From Lateolabrax maculatus (Eukaryota; Chordata; Actinopteri; Acropomatiformes; Lateolabracidae), in NCBI GenBank assembly GCA_031216445.1, contig CM062213.1, positions 10,479,501 through 10,543,500 on the forward strand: a DNA stretch of 64,000 nucleotides. Reading direction: 5' to 3'. The notes beneath the pieces are model-generated. The model made no database searches, had not been told where the DNA came from, and saw nothing but the letters and a program-made list of their open reading frames with translations. Shown here piece after piece: positions 24,301 through 37,900 of this stretch (positions are counted from its first letter, which is position 1; the number at the start of each line of letters is the position of its first letter). The translations under genes were made by a program, and so were the position numbers.

Positions 24301-27300
24301 ATGACTGCAATGGAGATGTTGGCCACATGCTGCATCTTTTTCTTGGTGGGACTGAAATCAGAAGATATTGCCATGTGATGTACACACACAAACACACACA
24401 CACATAAACATCAGGACATCCACTGTCCAATTACTGTATATGCCCATATAGAAAGCATGTAGCCCAGTTACTATAAAATACCATCTTCAGCAGTGGAAAT
24501 ACTTCTGTTTCAGAAATATGGAGATTCTCAAAGATTCAATAACACATCCTAATTAGTTAGGAAAACAAGCAACAGTGGTTCAAAGCAGGATGATAAATTT
24601 AAACTAACAACATGCTACATCATACAAGCAGCGCCAATGCATTTCAAAATAAAGTGAAAGCAGTGCATGTGACTAGGTTATGATCAGCCAAGCACAAATC
24701 AGACATCGTAGCTTTCCTCTTTGTTAGGCAACTGATTTCTTGTCTAGAAGTTAGCAGGAGTTTTCCATGATAAGAACATACTTGCGCAGCTCTGTGTAGA
24801 TGGGCAGGACCTCAGGGTGGCACACAAAGGCGAACGCCAGGATGGGGATGGTGTAGGCCGTCTGAAAATGAACCCCAACAGGTCACCATAGATACAGCAG
24901 CGCCATCACAGGCGTCTTACCACCAACCTCGCGCTTTACAGCCCATTACTCCCTCAGACACATCACAGAGAGCTAATTGTTTCACTGTGATTAACTTGGG
25001 CCTGGCTGAGGACCAGCTTTAGCCTATTTAAGAATGCCTTACTTATAAGCTGCAAAGCAGCAGGGATTGGTTTTACCAGCCTGGGTTAGGAAAGTCTCAT
25101 ACATCTTTAAGGGATGCTAATAATGAATAAGATTTCATAAAAATCACCAGGAACAACTAGTGAGTGTTTGCTAATGGTCTGGAAAGCAGAATATTTTCAA
25201 TCAAATGAAGTAATGTCATGTTACAATCAATCAAATTTAAGGAGCTAGCTGCTTAGGAGTCTTTCATGAGTCCTCTCCTGTTGTGAAGGTATGTACTGTG
25301 TGTAAAAAATAAGGGTACTGAGAGAAATGTCAGGTCTTTCCCATTTCACTCATTAGGTGTCTCCTTGGCCCACAAAGGGCAGACTTGATGATCTCACTGT
25401 ACGCAGCAGAATGCCAAAGCAATTTTTATTCTTCTGCTGACAGGAGCACACAGCTCAGGGGTCACTGTCCATCTTTGAGCCTTGCATTAATTGCAGACTA
25501 TTGTCTATCATTAACAGCTTGATAAAAGCTCTGATCTCCTCTTGAGTGCAACTGAGTGCTTCAAACCAAGTGTGACTTTCATGCTTGGAGAGATTGTGAA
25601 CTGTCACTGGCAACATGCTAAAGATGACTATGACATAAGTGGGTGTCTTTCAGTGGCTATGGCAGTGGAAGTGGATTTGCGGTTGACATGCGTAAACCTA
25701 CTTGTGAGTTGAGGTTGGCCATTTTGGGAATACAGGCAGGATCAGTCTCCCCACCAGGATCCATGGCACTGACATTCAGCCCAATGGCAGTGCCATTGAA
25801 AGAAAAGTCCACAAACGGACAAGGGAGATTGAACTTCTTGTAGATGACCTGTACAGTGCAGAGGAGAGGCGTTGAGCAGAAACAAAGGCTGTCGGACACA
25901 GTTATCATACAGACAGGCAGAAAATATGGCACTGAGAGAGCCAGAGAAGGAGGGAGAGAGAGCATTGCGTGGATTACAGCTCACACAACCAAAACTAGGT
26001 CAGGGAAAGACAGAGAACCAACACAGCCTGGAACCACAGCGTGCAAACATTGGTCCGTGGCAATGAGTAGAGAGAGTAGGGAATACTAAAGAGGTGGTGG
26101 GAAGGTGAAAAAATAAATCTTGTTACAGACCAATGCATCTGAATATGATGCCTTGATGTTTACACGTATGTATACCAAGAGTCAGATGACTTACCGAAAT
26201 GAGGAAGAAAACCATGCAGCTCAGGGAGAAGCCACTGGTGTATCCCAGGTATCCTAAAACACAAACGCTTCATTAGCATTTCTCTCATCCGAGATTACAC
26301 GGTCACGCTGAAATATCTGATATACACTGAATATATCTGAAATATATTACACTAAAGCTAACATGTAGAAAATGCTCATTTAAGATTTTTAATGTATCCC
26401 CCTTTTGCTTAACTGTACTAATTAATCACTAGTGAGGTAAAGCAGCATTTTCCTGCTGAACTGTATCTTCTGCTGTATAGTCTTCAAGCCTTGTGGTGAA
26501 CTAGGCTGATTTAATGTGCTGGGAGTTGGAGCTCATTACTCTTCTGCATCGACTGGCTCTGTTGTCCTTGATGTCTCGGCAGGAGACAGACTTCTTACAA
26601 GAGGTCAGCCAAAACGCCTCCTTTTCTCTCTTCCAAACTGGCTCTCCCTGCCTTTTTCCCCCTGTTTCCATCTGTTTGTTTCATGTTCTTGCTCATCTGA
26701 AGCGCTGTGACGCAGACAGACTGCATGACACTTGACCAACCTTGTGAAATACATTGGATTTGTGTGTGTCACAAGATTTATTTTTTTTCAAGTGACTGAA
26801 CTCTTGTCAGTCTAGCGGTGTGATCCCCTTGGATGAGGTTTCCCTGAGCAAACATTCATGGCTTCATTCCTATATTTTCACACCTGAGGATTTTGATTTT
26901 GATTTTGATCGAATAAGCATTAGTTACGTTAACCTTACAAAACCTTTTTTTGAAGCGAGACTATGTAACTCTGAGGGAAGTAATAGCACATGCTTCCTCT
27001 TAAAAATGAAAAGTTGAATTAAATAGCGATAAAGCTGCAGCTCAGCATTTTAGTTAAATGCTAAACAGTAGTTCAGCATTTAACATTATCCTATAATTGC
27101 AATTTGTAGTGGCAGTGGCTGCTGTTCAGCAAAAGTCACATAGTCTCGCTTTAATCTAATCGTGCAAAATGTAACACAACACAGGATTTAGCAGTAAGCC
27201 GAGACTGAAACACTAATGAGATGGGTATCCACCTGTAAGAAGGACATGATATTACATACTCACCTAGCTGTTTCATCAGAGCCAGTGGCAATATTACTGC

Positions 27301-28877
27301 AATAGATACAATGATCACGAGGTAGTTTCCATTCATGTACCATTCACTGCAGAGAGGCAGAAAGACACAGATAATTAAATGTATTGATTTGGAATTACTC
27401 AGCTCAAACACTCCTCTCAATCTCACTTCTGCTGAGCATTTGCACTGTGTCAGATATTGACTGAGAAGACACAGGAGAAAAGTGTGTGAAAAGCTAGAAA
27501 ATGAGGTGCACACAAATAAGGCTTACGTGGTGTAAAAAGCAGGGGTACTAATTAAGGATTATTTTTATCACCATGACAAGTGGTTTTATTCACAGCTGAA
27601 AATAAATTAACACAACTCAAACTGAAGTGGTTCCCATGAAATCAAATATCTAGAGTGGAAAAAAATAAGCCTCTTTGCTCCCTGTAGCACTGGACACTAT
27701 GAGCTGCGGCTGTAGCCAGGACACAGAGGTCATGTCCTCAGTATTTTTCAGATACTTTTTCAGAAGTTAATATTACACACACACATTACACATGGTGTTT
27801 GTTTTTTTTAGGCAGATTCTGGCGTTTTGGTATTTACATTTGACAGCAAAAATGATTAAAATAACATTAAGAGTCATAGTATTTGTCCACCAGAATTAAA
27901 TCCTGGCTGTGCTGAGAAGGCTTTGATACAGCAATTTGGCAATCATAGTAGAGAAAATACAACCAAAAGGTTGAATGAAAAAATACAATTAAGGTTAATT
28001 ATCAAAACATTTTACAGACTTGATAACTAGTCAAACATTTCTTAGAGGGTTGGGGTTGCGATGGGGGGAAACCAGAACCTCATTATTTATAATATCCTGG
28101 CTACAGCCCTGCTGAGAACTTAATTAAACTTTGGATCGCAAAACTCTGCAAAGATATGACTGACTGAAAAACTAAATGGCTGGCAGACTGGCCTGGCCAG
28201 CCGAATGGTACTATTGAAGCATACTTTAATCAATAGAACTATCAATATATGAGAGCATGATTAATTAACCATAATGTGTTGTGATACAGTAACTTTTGCA
28301 GAAATAACCGCAAAAGAATGTCTGTTTTTGGCTTAACAAATAAAATAACAAATCAAGGTATTAAAATCACACTGATGCAAAAATTATATAAAAATACAAT
28401 ATTGCCATAAATCAGTCCTCCCCAGTGATTTGCAACATTGTCCTTACTGCCCTAATGCAACCAACCATTTATCCATCCATTAGCTAAACCCACAGTTCCT
28501 TGAGGGTCGGGGGGGACCTGCACATCTTGTGGGAGGAAACCAGAGCCCCCAGAGGAAATCCACGCAGGCACAGGGAAAACATGCAACTAAACATTTTGCA
28601 TAGACAGTGTGGTGACATTCCACTAGCAAACTAAAACAAAAAAAAAAAAAAAACACAATTTTGACTGAATGGACGACATGAGAGACAATTGGTACATTTG
28701 ACAAACAGACTCCACTGACACAACCTACCACATGTTAATGTCTCATGCACAGCCATGTCATGAAACAAACCTCTGTGAGCTATTTTTAGATTGACACAGT
28801 AGGGGTGATTAATTTCTTGTCTTCTATCAGGTGGGAGACACTGCAGAGATGCAACATCTGTTGGCTACAGGCACACA

Positions 28878-28932
<55 letters not shown>

Positions 28933-31900
28933 CAAAAAATAAGTTGCTCATCTATCCTGTTGTCATCCTGCCCTCCGGCCATCTGGACCAGGGACCCAAT
29001 ATCTCACCAACACTGATACACACATGCACACAAACATACAGCGTTTTGCAGACAGAAATTCACAATCACCAGTGATCACAGTGACCAAAACTTGATCAGC
29101 AAAAATACATAAAGCACTCTCCACACTGAAATGCCAAGAGCTCTCTGACAAGTTGACTGGTTGAACAAACATGCCCACACACACTCAGATATAGCCTCAG
29201 GCGTTCATTGATTGTGATTGAGCTGACCAGGGCCAGGTTTTTTAAAAACCACACACATCCAAAGATACAAATAGACACACATGTAGAGGGTGTACAAAAC
29301 AGCAGGAACAAGAATACATACAGTATAATACAATACAACAGCCATGCAATACTAACTGTCTTTGTGAAGGTGATATTTTCATGTTTGTTGACACAGTGTC
29401 AGTGTTCCAGTACAAGAGCACCACAAAGATCAGACGCAGCTCACTTTGAATGAATTTGATTGTCAATCGGATTGTATGTCCCTATACATGCAAACATTCT
29501 CTTTTCCTGCTGCGAGAAGACACTATACATCTTATACTTTCCAGAAACAAAGTGAATAAAAAAAATATTTGGGGAAAAAATGCAAATCAGCTTTTGATTA
29601 TGCATAACCAGAAACATGCATTAATACAATAAACAGTTAGTGTTTTAAAATAGATAAATTCCCAGAGATTTAAATCAAAAAATAGTGATGATCTATAGAT
29701 GCAGTCAACGAAAACTGAACACTATAAGCTGTGATTAATTTTAACATATAATTTTAATCTTTATCCTTATCGTTTAATAGCATTCTATTATAAAGTAGCA
29801 TTTGTTGCATAGCTATTGCATCGGATTTTGAGGTGTCCCTGTTATTTTGTCCAACCCCTGCACAGTTTAACAATATAAACACACACTCACTGAAAGGATG
29901 AAATGCCTCTGGGACAATCTAGTCTGTCATTTCAAATAAACAATGATTGTTGACCATGGCCAACAGCACCAAGCACTGCTACACAGAGAAAACAGAGACA
30001 GTGGCAAACATTTCCATGCAACTTGTTTTATACAGGTGTGTGTAACCGGTCATACAACTGTGTCATACAACTGCATCATACTTATACTTCTCCTCATTCA
30101 CTTCTCTCAAAACCGAAAAGTAGGTGAGGAGAGGCTCTAACTGGGGTAAGAGTTAAGAGCCAAGGGGGTAACATCACACTCGAAATTCCATCCAAGGAAG
30201 TGAGTGTTGTTTGTCTCTGAGGCCACCTGCACTGACCAGCGATATCCCATGGTTTACGTTGTTTTGAGTGTTTCTCTCCTTCTCCAGGGTCACTAGCACA
30301 GCTGTTCTCACGACAGCTGCTCAGAGCAGCACCAGGCCCGCCAGCTGGCAAAGCCTAACAGAACTCCTCTGTGGAGGCTAAAATCTTGGTACACACCGGC
30401 TGCATGAGGTCCCATAGAGAAGTGAAGGTAAATCACACTGCTTTTTTTAATTTTTTTTTTTTTTTAACACGAGCATGTGTCTATGAATGTCACACTTAAG
30501 CAGATGTATTTACAGTATTTCAAGTGTGTAAAATCCCTTATTATTTCAAAATGTTTTTACAAGTTAAAAAATATGTAAATCCTGCAGCATTTTAGGTAAC
30601 AATGTGCTTCTAATTAACAAACACCAGCTAATTGTGCTCATGAACATGAAATTGGAATGACATTTTGAACACAGGCCAACACGTGTGTTTTATTATAAAA
30701 CAATCAAACAGCGTTTTTGATACTACTTATGATCAAATGTTTTCAGCAAAAGCCTTTCAAGGTGTTTACTTTTTGCTATTACTGCTCAATAAAGAAGTTT
30801 AAGTTGTCAGCGGTGGAGTTTGCCATTCCCCCTATCCCCAATATTGCAGGAAGTGATTAAAAAAAGAAGGAACAGCAACAGTGACCTTTTAGATGAAGAG
30901 CTGCAGGCGACAGTCTGCACACCTCCAACTACTGAGCAAGGTAACCAACTCCTTTATGCTCATGGCATGATGGGCCATGACTTCTTTATTAAGACAACAC
31001 AAGTTTGTTTGGCTGCACTGTAAACAGATACATCAGTTTCTCTTATGTTGTATTTTTTATGGTGCGCCTATCAACTCAAAATGAAATCTTAGGGAGTCAA
31101 GTTGAAAATTGACAAATTACTCCTTTAAGTGAAAGAAATATTATGAAAGTATTATTAAATACTTAAATACTATTATTATTATTTATTCTTTTACCAGTAA
31201 TTGTTTCACGTGCACTGAAGTAAATGGATTTTAAAATCTACATTCAACTACAAATCAGACATGTATGCCTTCCTATATGACATATCAGTATGCGTTCCCT
31301 GGATCTAAAGTGACTCATGTTTCTGCATAACATGAAATTAAACTGGTATGTCATGCATTGACCACTCACCCTGCAGGTTTATCCACCCTCAGAAAGGCCT
31401 GGATGACCAAAGGAAACTCATACTTGACTATGTACAGGTAACTGGACATGGCTGTGGAAAAGAGATACAAACACAAACATTTGTACAAAACCACACAGAC
31501 ACTTATGTACAGTTAATGAAAGCACCCTCACGCATGAGCACGCACATATTAATCACAAGCAACAAAATCACAGAATATTAGTATCATCCCCAAAATGTCA
31601 CAGGAAATTTTTGAAAATGTGTGTATGTGTACGTGTGAGGACAGATGTCAGCACGACCTCACCTCCGATGTTCTGCAGCGTGATGGCAATACCTGCCGCC
31701 ATCTTCCCCGGGGTCCCAAAGGCCCTATAGCCAAGCTGCTCGTACGCACGAATACCTGAGCCACAAATACCAGATAAAAGCATTTTGTCAATGTGTTAAA
31801 TCCATACTAACAAAGTCTAACAGCTTTTATTCTCAGGCAATAAGACTTGCAATAGTCTGCAGGGCACAGGGGCAGGTAGCCACTAACCCACTGTGTTTTC

Positions 31901-34900
31901 TGTTCTATTTATTCAAGTTCTACTTATTACTTTTTATGCACTTGTTTGTACTGTAAACTTTGAACATGCTGCTTGGAGAACAGCCAGGGCATAAGTTTTT
32001 GAATTGTATGTAATTGTACTGATGGTATTTTAATGTATATGGCAATAAATTCCTTGAATCCTTCAAATAATGCAGACAGCTGGCATAGGCTACATACATA
32101 CCTACAATACCAGATGACTTTAGCAGCAAATGGATGGAATATGATGAGAGGACTGCGACCACTGTCAGAAGTACCCTGAAACAGACATACAACAATAGAC
32201 ATGTACAGTATTAGTCACTTCTTTTACCAGTAAAAACACAATTTACTCACCATTATATATATATAATATATGTATGTATTTTCATTTTTCACACAACTGA
32301 AAATCTCAGTTTTATGTTACATTTTCACATACATTACCCTGCTGGCTATTTATACAGCTGCAGCATAGTGCAAAGATTGTGTTGGAACAGTGCCATAGTA
32401 CCTGTGGCTCTTCTTTAGCCTGGATTGTTACTCAAGCTGACCCAAGGAGGCTGCCCTGTCAGCCCCTCTGCCCTCTGCTACAATTTTCCCAATGCAATGC
32501 TTGGATTGACAGAATGCGGAAAATCCTTTCTAAACATGAATCTTCTCCGCTTTGTTCCTCAGAGGTGGAATTACCCACTTCAGTCACAACAACAGTCATT
32601 CCTTCCATTTTCAGTAATACTGCACTTACAATCATCCTCTCTCCGCTGACTCATGTTCACAGTTTTTACATGTTATTCCTCTTCATGCATTCTGCTGCAG
32701 TGATAAGCTTCTATCTTTTCTATCTGACCATTGGATTTCTCTATGTGTTGCCTGGAATAATTGCAAAATCGTATTCTACTATTTCTCTCATTAAAAATAA
32801 TTGCAGAGAAGAATATGAGCAAACCCAGCTTAGAAACCTTCACAAACATATTGAAAATAACCAGGAGAGCTCATTATTTGGCCTAAAATCTGCAAAAGAA
32901 ATTAAAAAAAAATAAAAAGTTACAATTACAAAACACTGCCATATTATTTACTGATACTGTCAAAAATATACAATTTTGACAAAATGTTTGCAGCCATAGA
33001 CTAAATGAGTATGTATGTGGCCTTCACAAGCTGATTCACAATGCTTTTATTTATGATGATATGGTACTTTAACTAATAATTAAAAACTGTCAAGTACCAA
33101 AAGCTGGCATCAAATGTCTGCTCAGATTCGTAAACTTCTTATATCATTGACCAAACAACGACACTGGGAAAAGCTGCTATATCCATTAATAGTGTTTTAT
33201 TGTCTTACAAGGTGCACATGTTACATCTTTGACTAGGATTTAGTATTTATTTTAATTATTATTAAGGGGGACATTTAAGCAAGATCCAATTCAAAGACTT
33301 TTGTTAGAAACTTCAGCATGAGGAAGTTTTCTGAATGGGTCCCTGAACTACTAACTTTCCCTGACCCAGTCCACCGAATTCCAACTATTTTCTATTTTCT
33401 TCCCCTTATGTTGTTACTGTTGGCGACATTAACTTTTTCTCTCACACACACTCTCTCCATTTCTCTCTCCTTTTGGAAAAGCCAGACAGCAGGTCTTTCA
33501 TCTCGACTTCAACTCTTGGCCAGTTAACAGGTTTTTTTTCTCCCTTGTTTGGCTTTTTTTTTTTTCAGGCCATGTGGAAGAATGCTGGGTTGACTTGCGG
33601 TGGAGGATTTAGTCAGTCAAGTGCCAGTGGGAGGACAGATCTGCTGACAGTCAGACAGACTGACACACTTGGGTCACTGTAGCTCTGCTCACAGCTTTCC
33701 ACCCCGCTGCATTCCTACACGGGTCAGGGCCACTGACCCGCTGAAGCCTCTGCACCGGCCAACAAAAATCTGCATGATATGAAATATTGGGCCATAAGGG
33801 AAACATAAACAAAGGACATTCCCAAACAAGTATTAGATACAATAAATTATCTAGTAGTTTAAGAGTCAAATTGTGGCTCTCACTGTGATCTAAAAACTGT
33901 CCTTGTCCTCACTACAGTCTGAACATTGCAACTATTGCAACTTAAAATAAGACTGGATACAGTACGTACTCAGTGCCATATAAACCATAAAAGTGTACAT
34001 TGTTAATATAATCATAGTCATATAGTTACAGTTATCAAATCAATAGACAAACAAGTATGTGCAAATACTGACATATGTGGAGTGAAATGATGCATCTTGC
34101 CTCGCATCAGTGTGCAGGTTGAAATGGATTAATAAAAGGCTTCTTAATGTTCAATGTGCTGACGATATACGCAGCAGTGGAGAGGATAAAAACAACCAAT
34201 AAAAATTAGGCAGTTTTTTGTGTTGGCATCTATTTTGCCTTTGTTTAACTCCCCATGTTTCAGCAAACACGGATGCCTCATATTTAGGTCTTCTGTCCCC
34301 TTTAGGAGCAGGACCTAAGGTTCAGAATTACACAATACAATACAATGCTAGGAAAGAAAAAAAGATAATGTTGTTTGAGGTGATCATCAGCCCGGAGGCC
34401 ACTGTGGAACACAGAAAAATTGCTAGTATTCCTTTGCCAAATATGTCAGTGGCCTTGCCTGTATTTCTCAGTAGCTACTCTATTGTTTGGTACAAGATCA
34501 TGCAGATATGCACACAAAGACACGGTCTTTCATCTATAACAGGATGGATAAATACACAGTCTCTGTTGCATTCAGTCACGTACTATTAATTCACACGCGA
34601 TTACATGTATTCATCAAAGTAAACTGTAGACTAATCAGCCAGCATTTCACCTCTTGTCTAGCCAAGTGTCAAAGACATTGGCGTTCGGTGACACGGGGTT
34701 CAGCCAGTCCAGGCAGCAGCCAGACCGAGAACTCACAGTCACACAACTCAGCTCAAAATAAGAAGCTTTCTCTAACACAAGGGAAAATCCTCCAGACATG
34801 ACTGCCTTGGCAAAGAGCTCAAATAACATCCTTGAATAATATTTTAGGGTAGCTGTTACACATTAAACTAGCTACACATCGTTCCCAGGTTGACTTTGAT

Positions 34901-37900
34901 CTTGAATACTGACGTGAATACGCTATTACTTTTAGAGTTTGTTGCAAAATGGACAAACTCCCTTTGGCCTATAAAAAGGGGAGATAACAGCTAGTTTTAC
35001 ACCACAGCTACAAATCCACTTAAAACAAGCCAACAGTTATACAAACATCCAAAATATTGCTTCACCTCTCACTCTCTCTGCATTGTAATTTTATTTAGGG
35101 ATGCTTAGTTAAATAAATGGCACCGCTTGAATTTTCTAAGAAATGTAATATTGGAGTGCTCTTTAATCTTTCACAGAGAAATACTTAGCTCAGCCAGCTT
35201 CAGAATCAGGCACCTTGCAATCTAGCACCACCAGGAAGAGGTGTCAAAACAGTACAAGGAAGACAAAGTGGTGAAAGTGTTGATGTTGTCAGTGCTATCT
35301 GGTGAGATTACCCTCTGGAAACACCAGCCTGATTATTAAGCGTATTATTATTATTAAGCCTGAGAAACATGCAACAGAACAGCCAGAAAGCTCATGAAAA
35401 AAGGGGACATTTTAAATGCAGTAACACACGCACTTGAGACCTAAATGAGCAAGTAAACCTTTAACTGCCTATCATTCCAATATTATACCACTACCAAGTT
35501 TGAGTCTGGCCCTGGGCCCCTTTGCTGCAGGTCACCCCCTCTCTCTCTCCCTATCCCCTCTCTCGATCCCTCTCTGTTAATAAAGCATTAAAAATAGCAA
35601 CATAAATAAATAAATAAATATGGGAGGATGAGCAAGTTGTATCCAGCAGACTAGACCTGCTCTCCAGATGGCGTGAGAGTCGTGAGATTCAGGCAGGATA
35701 AGTGCGAGACTGATTGGATGGTCAACAAAGTGAAATGTTGAGAATTTCCTGAAAGCAAGCTATAAGCCAGTCTACAAGCGTTCACGGATAAGTCCGGAGA
35801 TATTCTGCATTTTTTTTTCACAAAATACCATAAAAAGACCAAAACCAACAATGAATTCATGCCACTAAAAAGAGTAGCTAAAGCCTGATATAGCCCACAG
35901 TATTTCTCTTTGCCATGGAGCTCCATTTGCTCTGGCAGAACTGGCTCCGGGGAAAAGTTAAACAAGATGTGGAGACCAATCTTTAATTGGTCTGAAGAAA
36001 AGACCTTTGTAAACCATGTCATAGAAGGGCAGCACCAGAAACAAGGCTACAATTTATTTCCCTCCACTTATACAAAGTGTTTGCTTGACTAGACTGACAC
36101 TCTTCACTGTTGTCATATAATTCTTGCAGAGCAGCTAGATTTTGAAAGTATCCAAACTTTTTGTGTCAGACCATTTAATTTATTGATTCGTGGAAGGTTG
36201 TAAAGAGAGTTTCAACAAATATAACAAAAAATGCTTCTATGATAAATTGCCTACCCCACCTTTAATGTGTGAGAACTCACGGCATCTCAAAAGGTTAAAA
36301 TACCTCCAGTGCATCTATTTCAGGTCAAAACATCTGAAATGAAAATATAAATGATCAGCCTGGAAGCTGCAGTCGACTGTGACGTCATTATCCTGACAGA
36401 CAATGCTGCTGCGGAGGCTTTTAAATGTTAAGCCCCCCATGTATACCGTACATACACCCACTGGTTCAAGGCAGAGAATCAACCATACAGAAACAATGTG
36501 GTTATTTTCTGCATCTGTGATTGCAATTGCACTTGTTTATAGCACAAATAAATGACTTCCAGTATGCTATTAATCTGAGCCTTTATTTATCAAACAAATG
36601 TGCCCTGTGTCATGGGGTTCTGTGTCATGAACAGGGACTGCTGCCTGGTTAATACAAGACAATTACAATACAATTAGGTGCTATTTATGTGTGAGACAGA
36701 CCTTCACTGGAAAGACCTTAGCGGGAAGAAAATGAGTCAGACAACATCTGTGACAACATCTGACAACAACCTCTGTGAGCCGTAATTCATTCATTCTAAT
36801 GCTTCCGATCTGTAACCATTGAGTTACTGTACATATTTATCAAATCCATATGAAGAACTTACAAAAACAGGACGACCCCAGTGTTGGCCATGGCATACGC
36901 CAGTCCTAGGATTCCACTTCCCATGATTGCATTGCCCAGGTTGAAGACGGACATCCCAAACGAGGTTTTCCCCTCAAACTATAACCGAGGCAAGACAGAG
37001 GAGAGGGATAAACATGTTAGATCATCCAATAATACATGTAAGTACTGTATTGCATATATAAGCTGTATAATACCATTGAGAAAATCCAATTGGCCAATTG
37101 TGTTTGAACTTACATCTGTAAAGCGTGTGGTCTTCTTGTCCTCTATGCCTGATAAGAACTCCTGGCTCTCTGGGAGGTTGGCCTCTGTATTCTCAGTTCT
37201 GTTGGGACTAATGGAAAGAAAATACTGTCAAAGAACATGAAGTAACACCACAATAAACAAAAAACACTCAAGATTCATCACAAACATGTCATTTCTTTTT
37301 TATAAAATAGGCTCTGGTTTAGAACAACTTGATTTTCTGTGCATCTGCGCCAATTTCTAACCAACTCTGGCAGATAGCACACTGTATTTGCAACACATTC
37401 TGTGTTCATTATTGTTACATACATACCTAGAATTCTGGGCACTATTGGGCACAGCTTCCCTACAAGCAGTGTAGAGAGAGGCCATCCATCACCCAGCGAG
37501 AGCACAAAGTGGAAAAACAACACCCTCAGTCATAATATAATAAGGCAAATAATACAGTGAAGGGACCATCTATAAATTATCCTCTGTATGCCGGAGGGAG
37601 ACATTTTAATTAAACCATCTATTACATAGAAGGAGGACACAAAAAATATTGCTAGAGAACCAGTGACATGATAATTAGGCATTTAGCTCACTCCATTATC
37701 CCGCACAAATTATAGTACAATCAGTGAGCAGGTAGGAGGCAAATGTCTTGCTCAAAGGCACATTACCAGGCAGTTAATGGACACTCAGTATTTGCTGTTG
37801 CACGGATTGTGTCTGCAAACCTGCGGTTATGGAACTGTCACTCTAGTGACGAGGCTGAACTGCCTCTCCAGGCAATAGGGTGATATAATCAGTCTCACCA

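Larger units (their letters stand above)
27347..31369 (-). other. slc38a3: slc38a3 intron between coding exons 6 and 7
   Basis: This intron of about 4 kb has no coding exon of its own. It holds a truncated dispersed repeat (28471-28595), a poly-A run near 28636, a long CA microsatellite (28872-28931) and a poly-T tract near 30441-30466. Nothing else could be named. Confidence 0.85.
32176..36862 (-). other. slc38a3: slc38a3 intron between coding exons 3 and 4
   Basis: This is the longest intron between coding exons, about 4.7 kb. It holds a SINE tail (35497-35620) and a perfect CRE octamer at 36380-36387. A TATA-like CTATAAAAAGGG occurs near 34969 without other promoter signs. No coding exon was recognised. 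Confidence 0.85.

Noticed and set aside
32379..32915. 178-codon plus-strand ORF inside slc38a3 intron 3
   Set aside because: No similarity recognised, ordinary AT-rich intronic composition, ends in a poly-A/Lys stretch. Treated as chance.
34969..34980. TATA-like CTATAAAAAGGG in slc38a3 intron 3
   Set aside because: No initiator, CG enrichment or exon nearby. One short AT-rich match is expected by chance.
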